A stretch of 64,000 bases of DNA from G965218495 sp965262785 (GTDB taxonomy: Bacteria > Bacteroidota > Rhodothermia > Rhodothermales > Bin80). Positions 8,140 through 17,001 of the stretch are shown piece by piece; position 1 is the first letter of the stretch; each line of letters opens with the position of its first letter. The DNA is taken from the NCBI GenBank assembly GCA_965262785.1, contig OZ253559.1:1798001-1862000 (forward strand), read 5' to 3'. A program made the translations under genes and the position numbers. Below the pieces are notes generated by a model. The model saw nothing but the letters and a program-made list of their open reading frames with translations, was not told the DNA's origin and ran no database searches.

Positions 8140-9987
8140 GTGTAGTTGTGAGGCTTGAGGCCCATAATCATGGCGATCTGGCGCTGGAGCGGACCTTGGT
8201 CTGCATCCTTCTTCAACAGAATGCAGGAGCGCCGGTCTGTTGGCAATACGGTCGTGATCCGGTGCCACCGGTTCAGCTCAAACTGCAGCGTGGTCCAGCT
8301 GCTGTGGAGGTCATACTGCTTCAGCTTCGTGCGAATGAGTTGCACCGCCTGATAGGCCAGTACCGAGAGGAAGATGTGTGTCCGGATGCGCTCATCCTTG
8401 CTGTGGTATAGGGGACGCATGCCCAACTCGGACTTCAGCGAACGAAACGTGCGCTCGATGTCTGCAAGCTTCCAGTATGTGCGTGCGATTTGCGAGGCAG
8501 ACCAGTCCGTGTGGCTGGTATGCAGGATGTAGCCGCCCGATGCTTGCGTCTGCTGCTCAAACGCAGACAGGTGCGTAAAGGTGACCGCCTTCGCGTGCGT
8601 ACTGTCCTTTTTGCGCAAGACATCGATCTTGTACTGGTACGAGACGCGCTTATGCCTTTCGAGCTCGCGACCGAGTCTGCGTTGCACCTTGTCGTATTCC
8701 TTGACGCAGCGGGGCTTGGAGAGTCCCTCGTGCAGGGTCTTCAGCGCAGCCTCGAACTTTGCGCGCCTGGTGTTCAGTATGCGATCACCGGTGGCCTTGC
8801 GTGCCTCGCTATGCAGGTAGACTTGCAGCGTTCCCTCTTGCTGCTCCAGGCGCCAGGCTTTGATGGAGACCCCGCTTTGTGTATTCCAGCACTCCTCCGG
8901 CGCGCGTTCAGGGGGTGGCGGCGCCTGCGTGCGCTGCACACAGATCCAATCCAGTCCCTTCGACCGCAAGTACGCCACATTGGCGCGCGTGGCTATGCCC
9001 GCGTCCATGATGACGGTCGCACGAGCGCCATTGAGCCTCTCCATGGCCTGTTGAAGCGTCTTTGGTTCGCTGGCATTGCCAGCAAGGACGGCTGCGCCAC
9101 GCACAAAGCCGGACGCGTCCAGCATTAAGGCCAACGTCACCAACGGACAATCCGATCGCTTTTCCTTGCTTCGTCCATACGCCAGGAGCGCGCCTTTCTT
9201 GCGACCCGTGTAGAATGTGTTGGTCAGATCATACAAGATGAGCGTCTCACCAAAGCCCAACAGCCGCTGCGCATTGCCATAGAGTCCGTCCATAAGCGCT
9301 TCGCGCAGCGCATACAGCCGATCGCCTACGCGGTACAGCGTACTTGCGCACGGGGCCTCCAGCTGCACCAGCTCCAAAATGGCGGAGGCCTTCATCATCC
9401 ACTGGTACGTATGCGCCTCACTTCCGGGCGACAACATGCGCCCAACCACCAGAACCAGGGCCATGCGAATAGCATCTTCTCGCATGCCCAGCGCGCGTAG
9501 CAGCGCCGTGAAGCCGAGTTGCTCCAAGGCTTGCAGGCATACGCGCTCGCCGCCGACCGTGCGTGTATCCGGATGATGCACTGCGTCGGTAATGATGGCG
9601 TCGCGGTCGTCGCGTCCGGCGTCCACATCGTAGTCCTTCTCACGCAGCCGGCGCACGATCTCGTCCACGGCGCATTCGATCTTCTCATCCTCCAGCGGTA
9701 GTGCGCGCTGTCCGCGCAGTGCCAGCTCAACCCGCTTGGTTACGGTGGGCCAGTCGGCTTCGGCAATGTCAAAGTCCTGGCCAAGGTTCAGGATGGTTTT
9801 TTGATTGGGCTGGCCATTGACACGTCGGCATTCGAGCAGTCCGTATCCGGTGCGTTGCGTTGCATCTTTGAGCTTGTAGACTCTCCTGCGGATGTACACG
9901 GCGCAGTCGTATTGGCCTGCGCCCAATATAGCGGGTGGGGGCGTTGCCTGTGTGAAGTATTGATGAATAACACTAAAATAGCACTAC
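8098..9987. mobile_element. IS1634-family insertion sequence (copy A)
   Basis: It contains one large DDE transposase on the minus strand. The element is bounded on both sides by the identical 10-mer ATAGCACTAC (8098-8107 and 9978-9987), in direct orientation, 5 bp beyond the transposase stop and about 80 bp before its start. No convincing inverted terminal repeat was found, so these limits are approximate. The element lies immediately next to the truncation point of the HsdR_N-like gene. Confidence 0.75.
8112..9899 (-). CDS. IS1634-family transposase (copy A)
   Basis: This DDE transposase of about 595 residues is taken from the GTG at 9899 (VYIRRRVYKLK), matching the start of the second copy at 51873; an upstream in-frame ATG at 9926 is less likely. 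Visible catalytic-core segments are LYDLTNTFYTGRKK (first Asp), ATVIMDAGIATRANV (second Asp) and the late TYWKLADIERTFRSLKSEL segment holding the Glu. The frame is intact, so the copy may be active. It is clearly homologous to, but diverged from, the copy at 50059-51873. Confidence 0.92.
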   Translation of the reverse strand: MYIRRRVYKLKDATQRTGYGLLECRRVNGQPNQKTILNLGQDFDIAEADWPTVTKRVELALRGQRALPLEDEKIECAVDEIVRRLREKDYDVDAGRDDRDAIITDAVHHPDTRTVGGERVCLQALEQLGFTALLRALGMREDAIRMALVLVVGRMLSPGSEAHTYQWMMKASAILELVQLEAPCASTLYRVGDRLYALREALMDGLYGNAQRLLGFGETLILYDLTNTFYTGRKKGALLAYGRSKEKRSDCPLVTLALMLDASGFVRGAAVLAGNASEPKTLQQAMERLNGARATVIMDAGIATRANVAYLRSKGLDWICVQRTQAPPPPERAPEECWNTQSGVSIKAWRLEQQEGTLQVYLHSEARKATGDRILNTRRAKFEAALKTLHEGLSKPRCVKEYDKVQRRLGRELERHKRVSYQYKIDVLRKKDSTHAKAVTFTHLSAFEQQTQASGGYILHTSHTDWSASQIARTYWKLADIERTFRSLKSELGMRPLYHSKDERIRTHIFLSVLAYQAVQLIRTKLKQYDLHSSWTTLQFELNRWHRITTVLPTDRRSCILLKKDADQGPLQRQIAMIMGLKPHNYTYKAHTKRP

Positions 9988-10029
9988 AACAGACTTCATC
10001 AATAATAACGGTTATAAACCCTATGAGTA

Positions 10030-10215
10030 CTAGATGATAATCGAGTTAAAGTCGCCTATTTTACCCGTGCCAACACCTCGTCCCTCGGCAAAAGTGACAA
10101 ACTTCCGTGCGCTGTCAATAAGCGACAGGTAGCCGGCGCCCAATGCAAGGAGTATGGCCAGGGCCAGAACCTTGATGCTCTCAGACTTTATGGGGGATGG
10201 CGTGATAGTTTTCAC
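10030..10215 (-). CDS. Micro-peptide coupled to beta-propeller gene 1 (61 aa, membrane segment)
   Basis: This 61-residue product is not recognised. It has a charged N-terminus (MKTITPSPIKSESIK), one hydrophobic segment (VLALAILLALGAGYLSLI) and a polar tail. The GTG start overlaps the stop of the upstream propeller gene (GTGA), so translation is probably coupled. Degenerate copies with the same start and hydrophobic core follow propeller genes 2 and 3, which argues that it is a real gene rather than a chance frame. It is likely membrane-inserted or secreted; the function is unknown. Confidence 0.6.
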   Translation of the reverse strand: MKTITPSPIKSESIKVLALAILLALGAGYLSLIDSARKFVTFAEGRGVGTGKIGDFNSIII

Positions 10216-11270
10216 TTCCGCGCAACAAACTTGTAGACCTCAACATGAGGATTGGGCAACTCGCCCTGACTGTCCAAGCCTGATTGAAGCACATGATAGA
10301 CCAATCCGTTTTCTCCGTGTTGGAATAACGATTCGAGTCCGAGTTCTTCAGCAACCAGTTTGCCGCCTTTGGTGAAGACCTGATACCCGGTTCCGCGCCT
10401 TCTATCTACATACTGAATCATAAGTGTTTGGTCGGTAAGCTCAAACATGCTCACCGTGGATGTACCGGACCACTCCCCCAAAGCTGCGAAAAGCTGCGGG
10501 GTAACATCAGGCGGCAGGTCCCGCCGGGGCGATCGAAACCACGAGCTGCGTTCCGCAATCCTGCTTACAATCGTACCGTCCAAGGCAAGCTTCAGTACCT
10601 CCGGTTCGGGTGCCGAAGCGTAAAAGAGGTGCATTCCATCGGCGATGAGACCGCCGTTGCCAAAACGATCACTGGCATTGGGAAACTTGGGCGGAGGAAT
10701 CGAGAACACCTCCAGGGTTTTCCCGGTAGCGCTCATTTGTCGCAATGCCCAGTCCGGCCCGTCATACGCACCATAAAGCGCGCCCGTTGGATCAACGTCG
10801 AAGAATTTTGGCATTACGAAATCGCGATAAACGCTGCCCAGGCATGCCCCCTCCGACGTGAAACGGTATCCCCACTGTCCCGCGTTTGAATTGAGAACAA
10901 AAATGAAATCGTCGCCCCCAAACTTGGCACCTTGTGGTCTAAAGTTGAATCCCGGGTGACAGATTCGCGGATCCAGTGAAGCCAGCAGGGTGCCCGTCGA
11001 ATCAAACAGCAAGACCTGTTCACCCCGTGTGTCGGTCACAAGCCATCGGCCAGCCGGATCTATGTCAATATGGTCGATGCCCGCTATCAGCAGCGTATCC
11101 GGCTTGTCAAACCTTACAGTGCCAACCTTTTCAAAGTGCTTCAGCTCGAGTGGCGGCACATGCTGTGCGCGCACTGATGGTGCCGTGGAAGCGCTCAAAA
11201 GGAGTGTAGCAACAAGCAGAAAACATGAATTCACTAGCTGGCAGCGCAGCATAAGCGGGGAAGCGATCAT
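10212..11270 (-). CDS. Secreted six-bladed beta-propeller protein 1
   Basis: From the ATG at 11270 (MIASPLMLRC) the product is 352 residues with a signal peptide (VATLLLSASTAPSVRAQ). The rest shows repeated blade motifs such as IDHIDIDPAGRWLVTD, VLLFDSTG, FFDVDPTGALYGAYD and GLIADGMHLFYAS, typical of NHL-like six-bladed propellers. The reading frame stays open for 54 codons upstream, but that stretch is a DNA-level repeat shared by all three paralogues, and the signal peptide argues for 11270. It is intact and is followed by a coupled micro-peptide. The ligand is unknown. Confidence 0.82.
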   Translation of the reverse strand: MIASPLMLRCQLVNSCFLLVATLLLSASTAPSVRAQHVPPLELKHFEKVGTVRFDKPDTLLIAGIDHIDIDPAGRWLVTDTRGEQVLLFDSTGTLLASLDPRICHPGFNFRPQGAKFGGDDFIFVLNSNAGQWGYRFTSEGACLGSVYRDFVMPKFFDVDPTGALYGAYDGPDWALRQMSATGKTLEVFSIPPPKFPNASDRFGNGGLIADGMHLFYASAPEPEVLKLALDGTIVSRIAERSSWFRSPRRDLPPDVTPQLFAALGEWSGTSTVSMFELTDQTLMIQYVDRRRGTGYQVFTKGGKLVAEELGLESLFQHGENGLVYHVLQSGLDSQGELPNPHVEVYKFVARK

Positions 11271-11475
11271 TGGGCTATGTCGGACGTCTACAAGGTGCAG
11301 GCTTAGGCAGGGGGCTCGAAGGAGCCTTTTCGAGTAGCAGTTATCCTTTTCGCGACTAAAACGGTCGCCCGTCCATTTCGTGCACTTAGTTCCACTGCTC
11401 AAGCAGGCAGTGGTACGACAGTCGTACCGCACCTCGCTGCAAAACTTGCAGGAAAAACCAGTCCTCCAACCGGCA
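11271..11475 (-). repeat. Conserved leader repeat, copy 1 (upstream of propeller 1)
   Basis: About 200 bp directly upstream of the propeller start is strongly conserved at 15260-15472 and 16769-16965. On the coding strand it carries a short hairpin (CTCGAA, 8-base loop, TTCGAG) about 60 bases before the start. It may hold the promoter and a structured 5' leader, or may simply be part of the duplicated unit. Confidence 0.6.
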
Positions 11476-11537
11476 TGCGCCTAGTGTGACACCATTCAAC
11501 CGGTGAAAGCTCTGTCGCAGAATGGTACCAGAAGTTG

Positions 11538-11833
11538 TCATTTATCATCCGCGGTATTGAAGTCAGCGAGCATGCCAATCACACAATTTGACTCAGTCGG
11601 TTCTGAGTCGTCAAAACTCTGCAGGTAGCCGACCAGACAGCACTGCAAGCATGAACGTGAACGCTATCCACATTGGGACAGCCTGGTCCCGCTATTACCC
11701 GTCATCCAGGGGGCGATAATTTCTAAGAATGGCCGAAATCGTGTCCAGCGACTGGGGAACAGTTCAGTGGTGTGGCCATTGCCAGGACCTTGACGATTGC
11801 GGACATTTTGGGGGAAAGCATGATAGTTTTCAC
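11538..11833 (-). pseudogene. Micro-peptide gene 2, interrupted by a ~130-bp repeat
   Basis: The GTG at 11831-11833 overlaps the stop of propeller 2 (TAGTG). It reads MKTIMLSPKMSAIVKVLAMA, matching the start of the 61-residue peptide. Homology then breaks off and resumes about 130 bp later with VGYLQSFDDSE, continuing to a stop at 11538. The intervening DNA also occurs at 17364-17505. The original peptide would have been about 50-60 residues. Confidence 0.5.
11630..11770. repeat. ~130-bp repeat, copy 1
   Basis: This segment is roughly 75-80% identical by eye to 17364-17505, sharing blocks such as GCATGAACGTG, GACAGC and TCGTGTCCAGCGA. Here it splits the micro-peptide gene. It has no convincing frame and no clear terminal repeats, and could be a small non-autonomous element or debris. 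Confidence 0.5.
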
Positions 11834-12356
11834 TAGCGCGCAACAAACTGGTAGACCTCAACATAGGGATTGGGCAGCTCACCCTGACCGTCCAGGGCCG
11901 GCTGAACCGGGCGATAGACCAATCCGTATTCTCCGTGTAGGAACACCGTTTTGAGGCCTAGCTCTTCGGCTACCAGTGCGCCGTCCTTGGTAAATATCTG
12001 ATACCCGGCTCCTCGTTCTCCGTTGAAATACTGAATCATAAGGGTTTGGTCAGAAAGCTCAAAAATGCTCTCCGTGGATGTAGCGGTCCACTCCCTAAAC
12101 GCTTTCCAAAACTGAGGTGTGATATCAGGCGGCAGGTCCCGACGGGGCGATCGAAACCACGAGCTGCGTTTCGAAATCCTGCCTACAATTGTACCGTCCA
12201 AGGCGAACTTTAGTATGTCGGGCCCTGGCGACTGAGCGTAGAAGAGGTGCGTCCCATCGGCAACTAGACCACCGCTGCCTAAACGGTCGCTGGCATTGGG
12301 AAACTTGGGCGGAGGAAGCGAGAACACCTCAAGGGTTTTCCCGCCTGCACTCATGT

Positions 12357-14204
12357 GAGCCTTTTGCAAAAATAGGTTGAGAGCGCGAAACCGGGCGTAG
12401 AAAGTTAGGGCGTGGGTGAGAATAATGCGGATTAAGTGCGTCGTGAGTCGTATACTTGAACACGTGAGAATCATAAATGTATACAATAGACGTGCAGATG
12501 CGATTGCGATCAGAGTTGTCCAGGTACTGGTCCACATTCCAGCTCAGATTGTTTCCATTGCTGGAGCTCACTATTGGCGAGCTCAGTGAACAGCACAGAC
12601 GATTCGTTTCTGTGGTGGAATTAGTGCGCGTGGAGGAGCTGTTGTCGGGGTGCGAGTCCAAGGGTCCAGGCCGTCCGAAGGCGGACCGGGCTGCGCTGGC
12701 GCGGGCTTTTTTGGCTAAGTCCGTATTCGATATCCCGACCACGCGGGCGTTGGTGGAGCGACTAAAGAGCGATCCGGTACTGCACCAGCTATGCGGCTGG
12801 GAGTGGTCGTACATGGTACCGAGCGAATCGTCGTTTTCGCGGGCGTTCGCGGAATTTGCCAACAGTGACCTGCCGGGGCGGCTGCACGCAGTGCTGCTGG
12901 AGTGCGCGCTGGAGGATCATCTGGCCGGGCACGTTTCGCGGGACGCGACCGCGATTCCGGCACGCGAGAAGCCGAAGCGGTCTGTGCCCAAGGCCAACGA
13001 CGGCAAACAACCGAAAACCCCTACCCGCCTGCAGCGTCAACGCTCCATGGAGCTGGATGATATGCTGGAAGAACTGCCGAAGGACTGCAATGTCGGGACC
13101 AAACGCAATTCGAAGGGTCACGGGCACTGCTGGGTCGGCTTCAAGCTGCACTTGGATGTGATTGACGGGGGGATTCCGATCAGCGCTGCGCTAACATCGG
13201 CTTCGGTCCATGACAGCCAGGTGGCGATCCCGCTGGCAGTGATGACGGCCGCTCGGGTACAAAGTCTGTACGACTTGATGGAGCCTTTTGCAAAAATAGG
13301 TTGAGAGCGCGAAACCGGGCGTAGAAAGTTAGGGCGTGGGTGAGAATAATGCGGATTAAGTGCGTCGTGAGTCGTATACTTGAACACGTGAGAATCATAA
13401 ATGTATATAATAGACGTGCAGATGCGATTGCGATCAGAGTTGTCCAGGTACTGGTCCACATTCCAGCTCAGATTGTTTCCATTGCTGGAGCTCACTATTG
13501 GCGAGCTCAGTGAACAGCACAGACGATTCGTTTCTGTGGTGGAATTAGTGCGCGTGGAGGAGCTGTTGTCGGGGTGCGAGTCCAAGGGTCCAGGCCGTCC
13601 GAAGGCGGACCGGGCTGCGCTGGCGCGGGCTTTTTTGGCTAAGTCCGTATTCGATATCCCGACCACGCGGGCGTTGGTGGAGCGACTAAAGAGCGATCCG
13701 GTACTGCACCAGCTATGCGGCTGGGAGTGGTCGTACATGGTACCGAGCGAATCGTCGTTTTCGCGGGCGTTCGCGGAATTTGCCAACAGTGACCTGCCGG
13801 GGCGGCTGCACGCAGTGCTGCTGGAGTGCGCGCTGGAGGATCATCTGGCCGGGCACGTTTCGCGGGACGCGACCGCGATTCCGGCACGCGAGAAGCCGAA
13901 GCGGTCTGTGCCCAAGGCCAACGACGGCAAACAACCGAAAACCCCTACCCGCCTGCAGCGTCAACGCTCCATGGAGCTGGATGATATGCTGGAAGAACTG
14001 CCGAAGGACTGCAATGTCGGGACCAAACGCAATTCGAAGGGTCACGGGCACTGCTGGGTCGGCTTCAAGCTGCACTTGGATGTGATTGACGGGGGGATTC
14101 CGATCAGCGCTGCGCTAACATCGGCTTCGGTCCATGACAGCCAGGTGGCGATCCCGCTGGCAGTGATGACGGCCGCTCGGGTACAAAGTCTGTACGACTT
14201 GATG
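12357..14204 (+). repeat. 924-bp direct tandem repeat within the IS
   Basis: Bases 12357-13280 are repeated at 13281-14204. The only difference noticed is one base near 12484 (atacaat versus atataat), changing Thr to Ile at residue 3. The near-identity implies a very recent rearrangement. Confidence 0.92.
12477..13304 (+). pseudogene. IS5/IS1182-like transposase, C-terminally truncated copy
   Basis: This is identical to the first 268 residues of the full transposase at 13401, apart from residue 3. It then runs into the left terminal repeat of the next copy and stops after eight unrelated residues. It retains the first catalytic Asp region (HVSRDATAIPAR) but lacks the second Asp (DSAYD) and the Glu (TVERVNGRLK). 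It is not a functional transposase but could act as a truncated DNA-binding inhibitor. Confidence 0.9.
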
Positions 14205-14516
14205 GACAGTGCGTACGATGCTAAGGAAATCCGAGAGCATAGCAGATCGCTGGGGCATGTGCCGATCATTGATATCAACCTGCGTGGCAATGAGGAGCTA
14301 AAGCGCGAGGCGCGGGCGCAACGCAGCATCGGACACGTTACGCCAGAGAGGAGACGCTTCAGAGAGCGCTCGACGGTGGAGCGGGTCAATGGACGACTCA
14401 AAGACGAGTTCGGCGGACGGTATGTGCGGGTACGCGGGCATAGCAAGGTCTACTGCCACCTGATGTTCGGCATCCTGGCGCTGACCGTCGACCAGTTGAT
14501 GCGCCTGGTGCTCTAA
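13401..14516 (+). CDS. IS5/IS1182-like DDE transposase (full length)
   Basis: This 371-residue transposase has an N-terminal DUF772-like helical region (PGRPKADRAALARAFLAKS), a first Asp at SRDATAIPA, a second at DSAYDAKEI, and a C-terminal Glu in the STVERVNGRLKDEFG motif. The frame is intact. The element ends 213 bp after the stop with a clean terminal repeat, so it is potentially mobile. Confidence 0.92.
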   Translation: MYIIDVQMRLRSELSRYWSTFQLRLFPLLELTIGELSEQHRRFVSVVELVRVEELLSGCESKGPGRPKADRAALARAFLAKSVFDIPTTRALVERLKSDPVLHQLCGWEWSYMVPSESSFSRAFAEFANSDLPGRLHAVLLECALEDHLAGHVSRDATAIPAREKPKRSVPKANDGKQPKTPTRLQRQRSMELDDMLEELPKDCNVGTKRNSKGHGHCWVGFKLHLDVIDGGIPISAALTSASVHDSQVAIPLAVMTAARVQSLYDLMDSAYDAKEIREHSRSLGHVPIIDINLRGNEELKREARAQRSIGHVTPERRRFRERSTVERVNGRLKDEFGGRYVRVRGHSKVYCHLMFGILALTVDQLMRLVL

Positions 14517-15259
14517 GCGCACCCGTACCCTCACGTAGGGCCCGTCTCGCCATCAGCGCGGGCCGGGTCAGCTATGCCGTGTCATGCCTCCCTGCGCAGT
14601 TCGTCACCCCCATTCGAGCAAGACTTCCGCAATGCAAAGGTCGAACAAGTTGATACGTGCAGAATCACACTGGCTTGACGAAGCTCCTACTCCCAAATCA
14701 AGGACTGAAGTGGATTTTGCAAAAGGCTCATGTGTCGCAATTCCCAATACGGCCTGTCGTAAGCACCATAGAGTGCGCCCGTAGGATCAATGTCAAAGAA
14801 TTTTGGCAAGACGAACTCGGGATCAACGCTATCCAGGCATGTTCCCTCTGTCGTGAAGCGATATCCCCACGGGCCAGAATTGAAAACAAAAATGAACTCG
14901 TCACCCCCAAACTTGGCACTTTGTGGGCCAAAGGTGAAACCCGGGTGACAGATTCGCGGATCCAGTGAAGCCTGCAGAGCTCCAGTCGAGTCAAACAACA
15001 AGACTTGCCTACCTGACTCGTCGACCACAAGTATTCGTCCCGCCGGATCCACATCCATATGATCGATGGTTCCTATCAGCAGCGTATCCGGATCATCGAA
15101 CCGGATCGTCTTCACCTTCTTGAAGTGCTTCAGCTCGAGAGGCGGCACATGCTGTGCGCGCACTGATGGTGCCGTGGAAGCGCTCAAGAGGAGTGTAGCA
15201 ACAAGCAGAACACAGGAATTCACTAGCTGGCAGCGCAGCTGAAGCGGGGATGCGGTCAT

Positions 15260-15472
15260 CGGGCTATGTCGGACGTCCACAGGTTGCAGGTTTAGGCAGG
15301 TGGCTCGTAGGAGCCTTTTCGAGAAGCAGTTATCCTTTTCACGACTGAAACGGTCACCCGTCCATTTGGTGCACCTAGTTCCACTGCTTAAGCAGGCAGC
15401 GGGTCGGCAGTCGTTGCGCACCTCGCTGCAAAACTTGCAGGAAAAACCAGTCCTCCAACCGGCATGTGCCCC
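15260..15472 (-). repeat. Conserved leader repeat, copy 2 (upstream of propeller 2)
   Basis: This is homologous to 11271-11475 and 16769-16965. The frame upstream of the propeller start is also open here. The hairpin arms are less perfect (CTCG/CGAG core). Confidence 0.6.
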
Positions 15473-15539
15473 ATGGGGCGCCGTTCAACTGGGAAAGCTC
15501 TGTCGCTGAACGGTACCAATAAGTGTCGTTCATCATTCG

Positions 15540-15694
15540 CGGCACTAGTATCAGCAAACATGCTAAGCACACCTTTTACCACATCGGTTCTGCGTTGCCA
15601 AAAAAAGGCAGGTAGCCGACGCTCAATGTCAGGAGTATGGCCAGGGCAAGGACCTTGACGAAACCAGGCTTTTAGGGGGATGGCATGGCTTGTG
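15540..15694 (-). pseudogene. Micro-peptide gene 3 remnant (downstream of propeller 3)
   Basis: Just after the propeller 3 stop, the minus strand encodes FVKVLALAILLTLSVGYLPFFGNAEPMW before a stop, clearly matching the hydrophobic core of the 61-residue peptide. An in-frame TAA lies before this core and no start codon follows it. The downstream segment resembles the tail of copy 2 only after a frame change. It is therefore decayed. Confidence 0.45.
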
Positions 15695-16768
15695 TTATGG
15701 CATGACAAACCGGTAGACCTCAAGGTTTGGATTGGGGAGATCACCCTGGCCATCCAAGCTTGGATGAACCACTCGATAGACCAATCCATTTGCTCCATGA
15801 AGGAAGAAGAACAACGGCTTGATGCCCAGCTCTTCAGCAACCAACAGGCCATCCTTGGTGAATACCTGGTACCCACCTCCCCGTTCCTTGTTGTTATACT
15901 GCAGCATGAGGGTCTGATCAGTAAGCTCGAAAAGTCCCCCAATTGTCGTCGTGTTTTGGGACCACTTGCCAAAATCTCTTATAGACTGCTGGACATCGCT
16001 CGGCAGATCTTGGCGGGGAGAGCGAAACCACGAGCTACGCTGTGATATTCTGCCTACAAGTGCTCCATCCGTGGAAAATTTCAAGATATTCCGCTCCGGC
16101 GCCGAAGCGTAAAAGAGATGCTCTCCATCTGCAATGAAGCTTGCGCCGAACATGCCCACCCCCCGAGTGGCATTGGGGTACTTGGAGGGTGGCATTGGGA
16201 ATTCCCTCAGTGTTTTCCCGGTGGGACTCATACGTCGCAGTATCCGGGGCCGGTCCGGCCGACCAGGATAGACGCCATAGAGCGTGCCCGCTGGGTCAAT
16301 ATCGAAGGCCCGATGGGCTGAATAGTCCTCGTCAGCGCTACCCAAGCAGTCTCCCTTCGCTGTGAAGCGAAATCCCCAAGGGCTACCATTTTGGATAAAG
16401 ATGAACGCATCGCCTCCAAAGTGGGCGGTCATAGGACGAAAGGTGAAGCCTGGATGACAGGTGGTCGGGTCCAGTGAAGCCTGCAGAGCTCCAGTCGAGT
16501 CAAACAACAAGACTTGCCTACCTGACTCGTCGACCACAAGTATTCGTCCCGCCGGATCCACATCCATATGATCGATGGTTCCTATCAGCAGCGTATCCGG
16601 ATCATCGAACCGGATCGTCTTCACCTTCTTGAAGTGCTTCAGCTCGAGAGGCGGCGCATGCTGTGCGCGCACTGATGGTGCCGCGGAAGCACTCAAGAGG
16701 AGTGTAGCAACAAGCAGAACACAGGAATTCACTAGCTGGCAGCGCAGCATAAACGGGGAAGCGATCAT
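15695..16768 (-). CDS. Secreted six-bladed beta-propeller protein 3
   Basis: This 357-residue product has the same signal peptide type (MIASPFMLRC...SVRAQ) and blade motifs as propellers 1 and 2. Residues 1-105 are nearly identical to propeller 2, while the rest is markedly more diverged, indicating gene conversion or recombination. The frame is intact. Its own coupled micro-peptide is decayed. Tandem paralogy with propellers 1 and 2 on the same strand, each with a leader, marks a duplicated unit of about 1.5 kb. Ligand and role are unknown. Confidence 0.82.
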   Translation of the reverse strand: MIASPFMLRCQLVNSCVLLVATLLLSASAAPSVRAQHAPPLELKHFKKVKTIRFDDPDTLLIGTIDHMDVDPAGRILVVDESGRQVLLFDSTGALQASLDPTTCHPGFTFRPMTAHFGGDAFIFIQNGSPWGFRFTAKGDCLGSADEDYSAHRAFDIDPAGTLYGVYPGRPDRPRILRRMSPTGKTLREFPMPPSKYPNATRGVGMFGASFIADGEHLFYASAPERNILKFSTDGALVGRISQRSSWFRSPRQDLPSDVQQSIRDFGKWSQNTTTIGGLFELTDQTLMLQYNNKERGGGYQVFTKDGLLVAEELGIKPLFFFLHGANGLVYRVVHPSLDGQGDLPNPNLEVYRFVMP

Positions 16769-16965
16769 TGGGTTATGTCGGACGTCTACAAGGTGCAGGC
16801 TTAGGCAGGGGGCTCGAAGGAGCCTTTTCGAGTAGCAGTTATCCTTTTCGCGACTGAAACGGTCGCCCGTCCATTTGATGCATCTAGTTCCACAGCCTAA
16901 ACAGGCAGCGGGCCGGCAGGGGTTACGTGCCTCGTTGCTAGATTTACAGAAAAAACAGCCAGCGC
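16769..16965 (-). repeat. Conserved leader repeat, copy 3 (upstream of propeller 3)
   Basis: This is nearly identical to copy 1 for the first 100 bp and includes the CTCGAA/TTCGAG hairpin. Homology fades about 16965. Confidence 0.6.
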
Positions 16966-17001
16966 TCGCCAGACTAACGCTGGAGGCCGACGTTTAGTGC
17001 T

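Larger units (their letters stand above)
12357..14729. mobile_element. IS5/IS1182-like insertion with a partial tandem copy
   Basis: The ends are perfect 15-bp inverted repeats (GAGCCTTTTGCAAAA at 12357 and its complement ending at 14729), flanked by ATGT duplications at 12353-12356 and 14730-14733. The insert holds a 924-bp partial copy (12357-13280) followed by a complete 1449-bp element (13281-14729), each starting with the same left terminal repeat. Family assignment rests on the transposase fold and terminus; ISfinder was not consulted. Confidence 0.9.
11833..15259 (-). pseudogene. Secreted beta-propeller gene 2, split by an IS5/IS1182-like element
   Basis: The N-terminal half (start at 15259, MTASPLQLRC, signal peptide, first blades) runs to 14730. 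The C-terminal half runs from 12356 to the stop at 11833. Removing 12357-14729 and one copy of the 4-bp duplication (ATGT on the plus strand) restores an uninterrupted frame through LRHMSAGGKTLEV. This aligns with LRQMSATGKTLEV in propeller 1. No other lesion was seen, so inactivation by the IS is the only defect and is probably recent. Confidence 0.85.

Noticed and set aside
11271..11432. Cys-rich N-terminal extension of the propeller proteins
   Set aside because: The frame is open in all three copies, but a normal signal peptide begins at the downstream ATG and the upstream DNA is conserved as a repeat. It was left as a leader.
11313..12371. Similarity between the leader GGAGCCTTTTCGAG and the IS terminus GAGCCTTTTGCAAAA
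   Set aside because: A ten-base match followed by unrelated sequence; probably coincidence, as the leaders occur without any IS end function.
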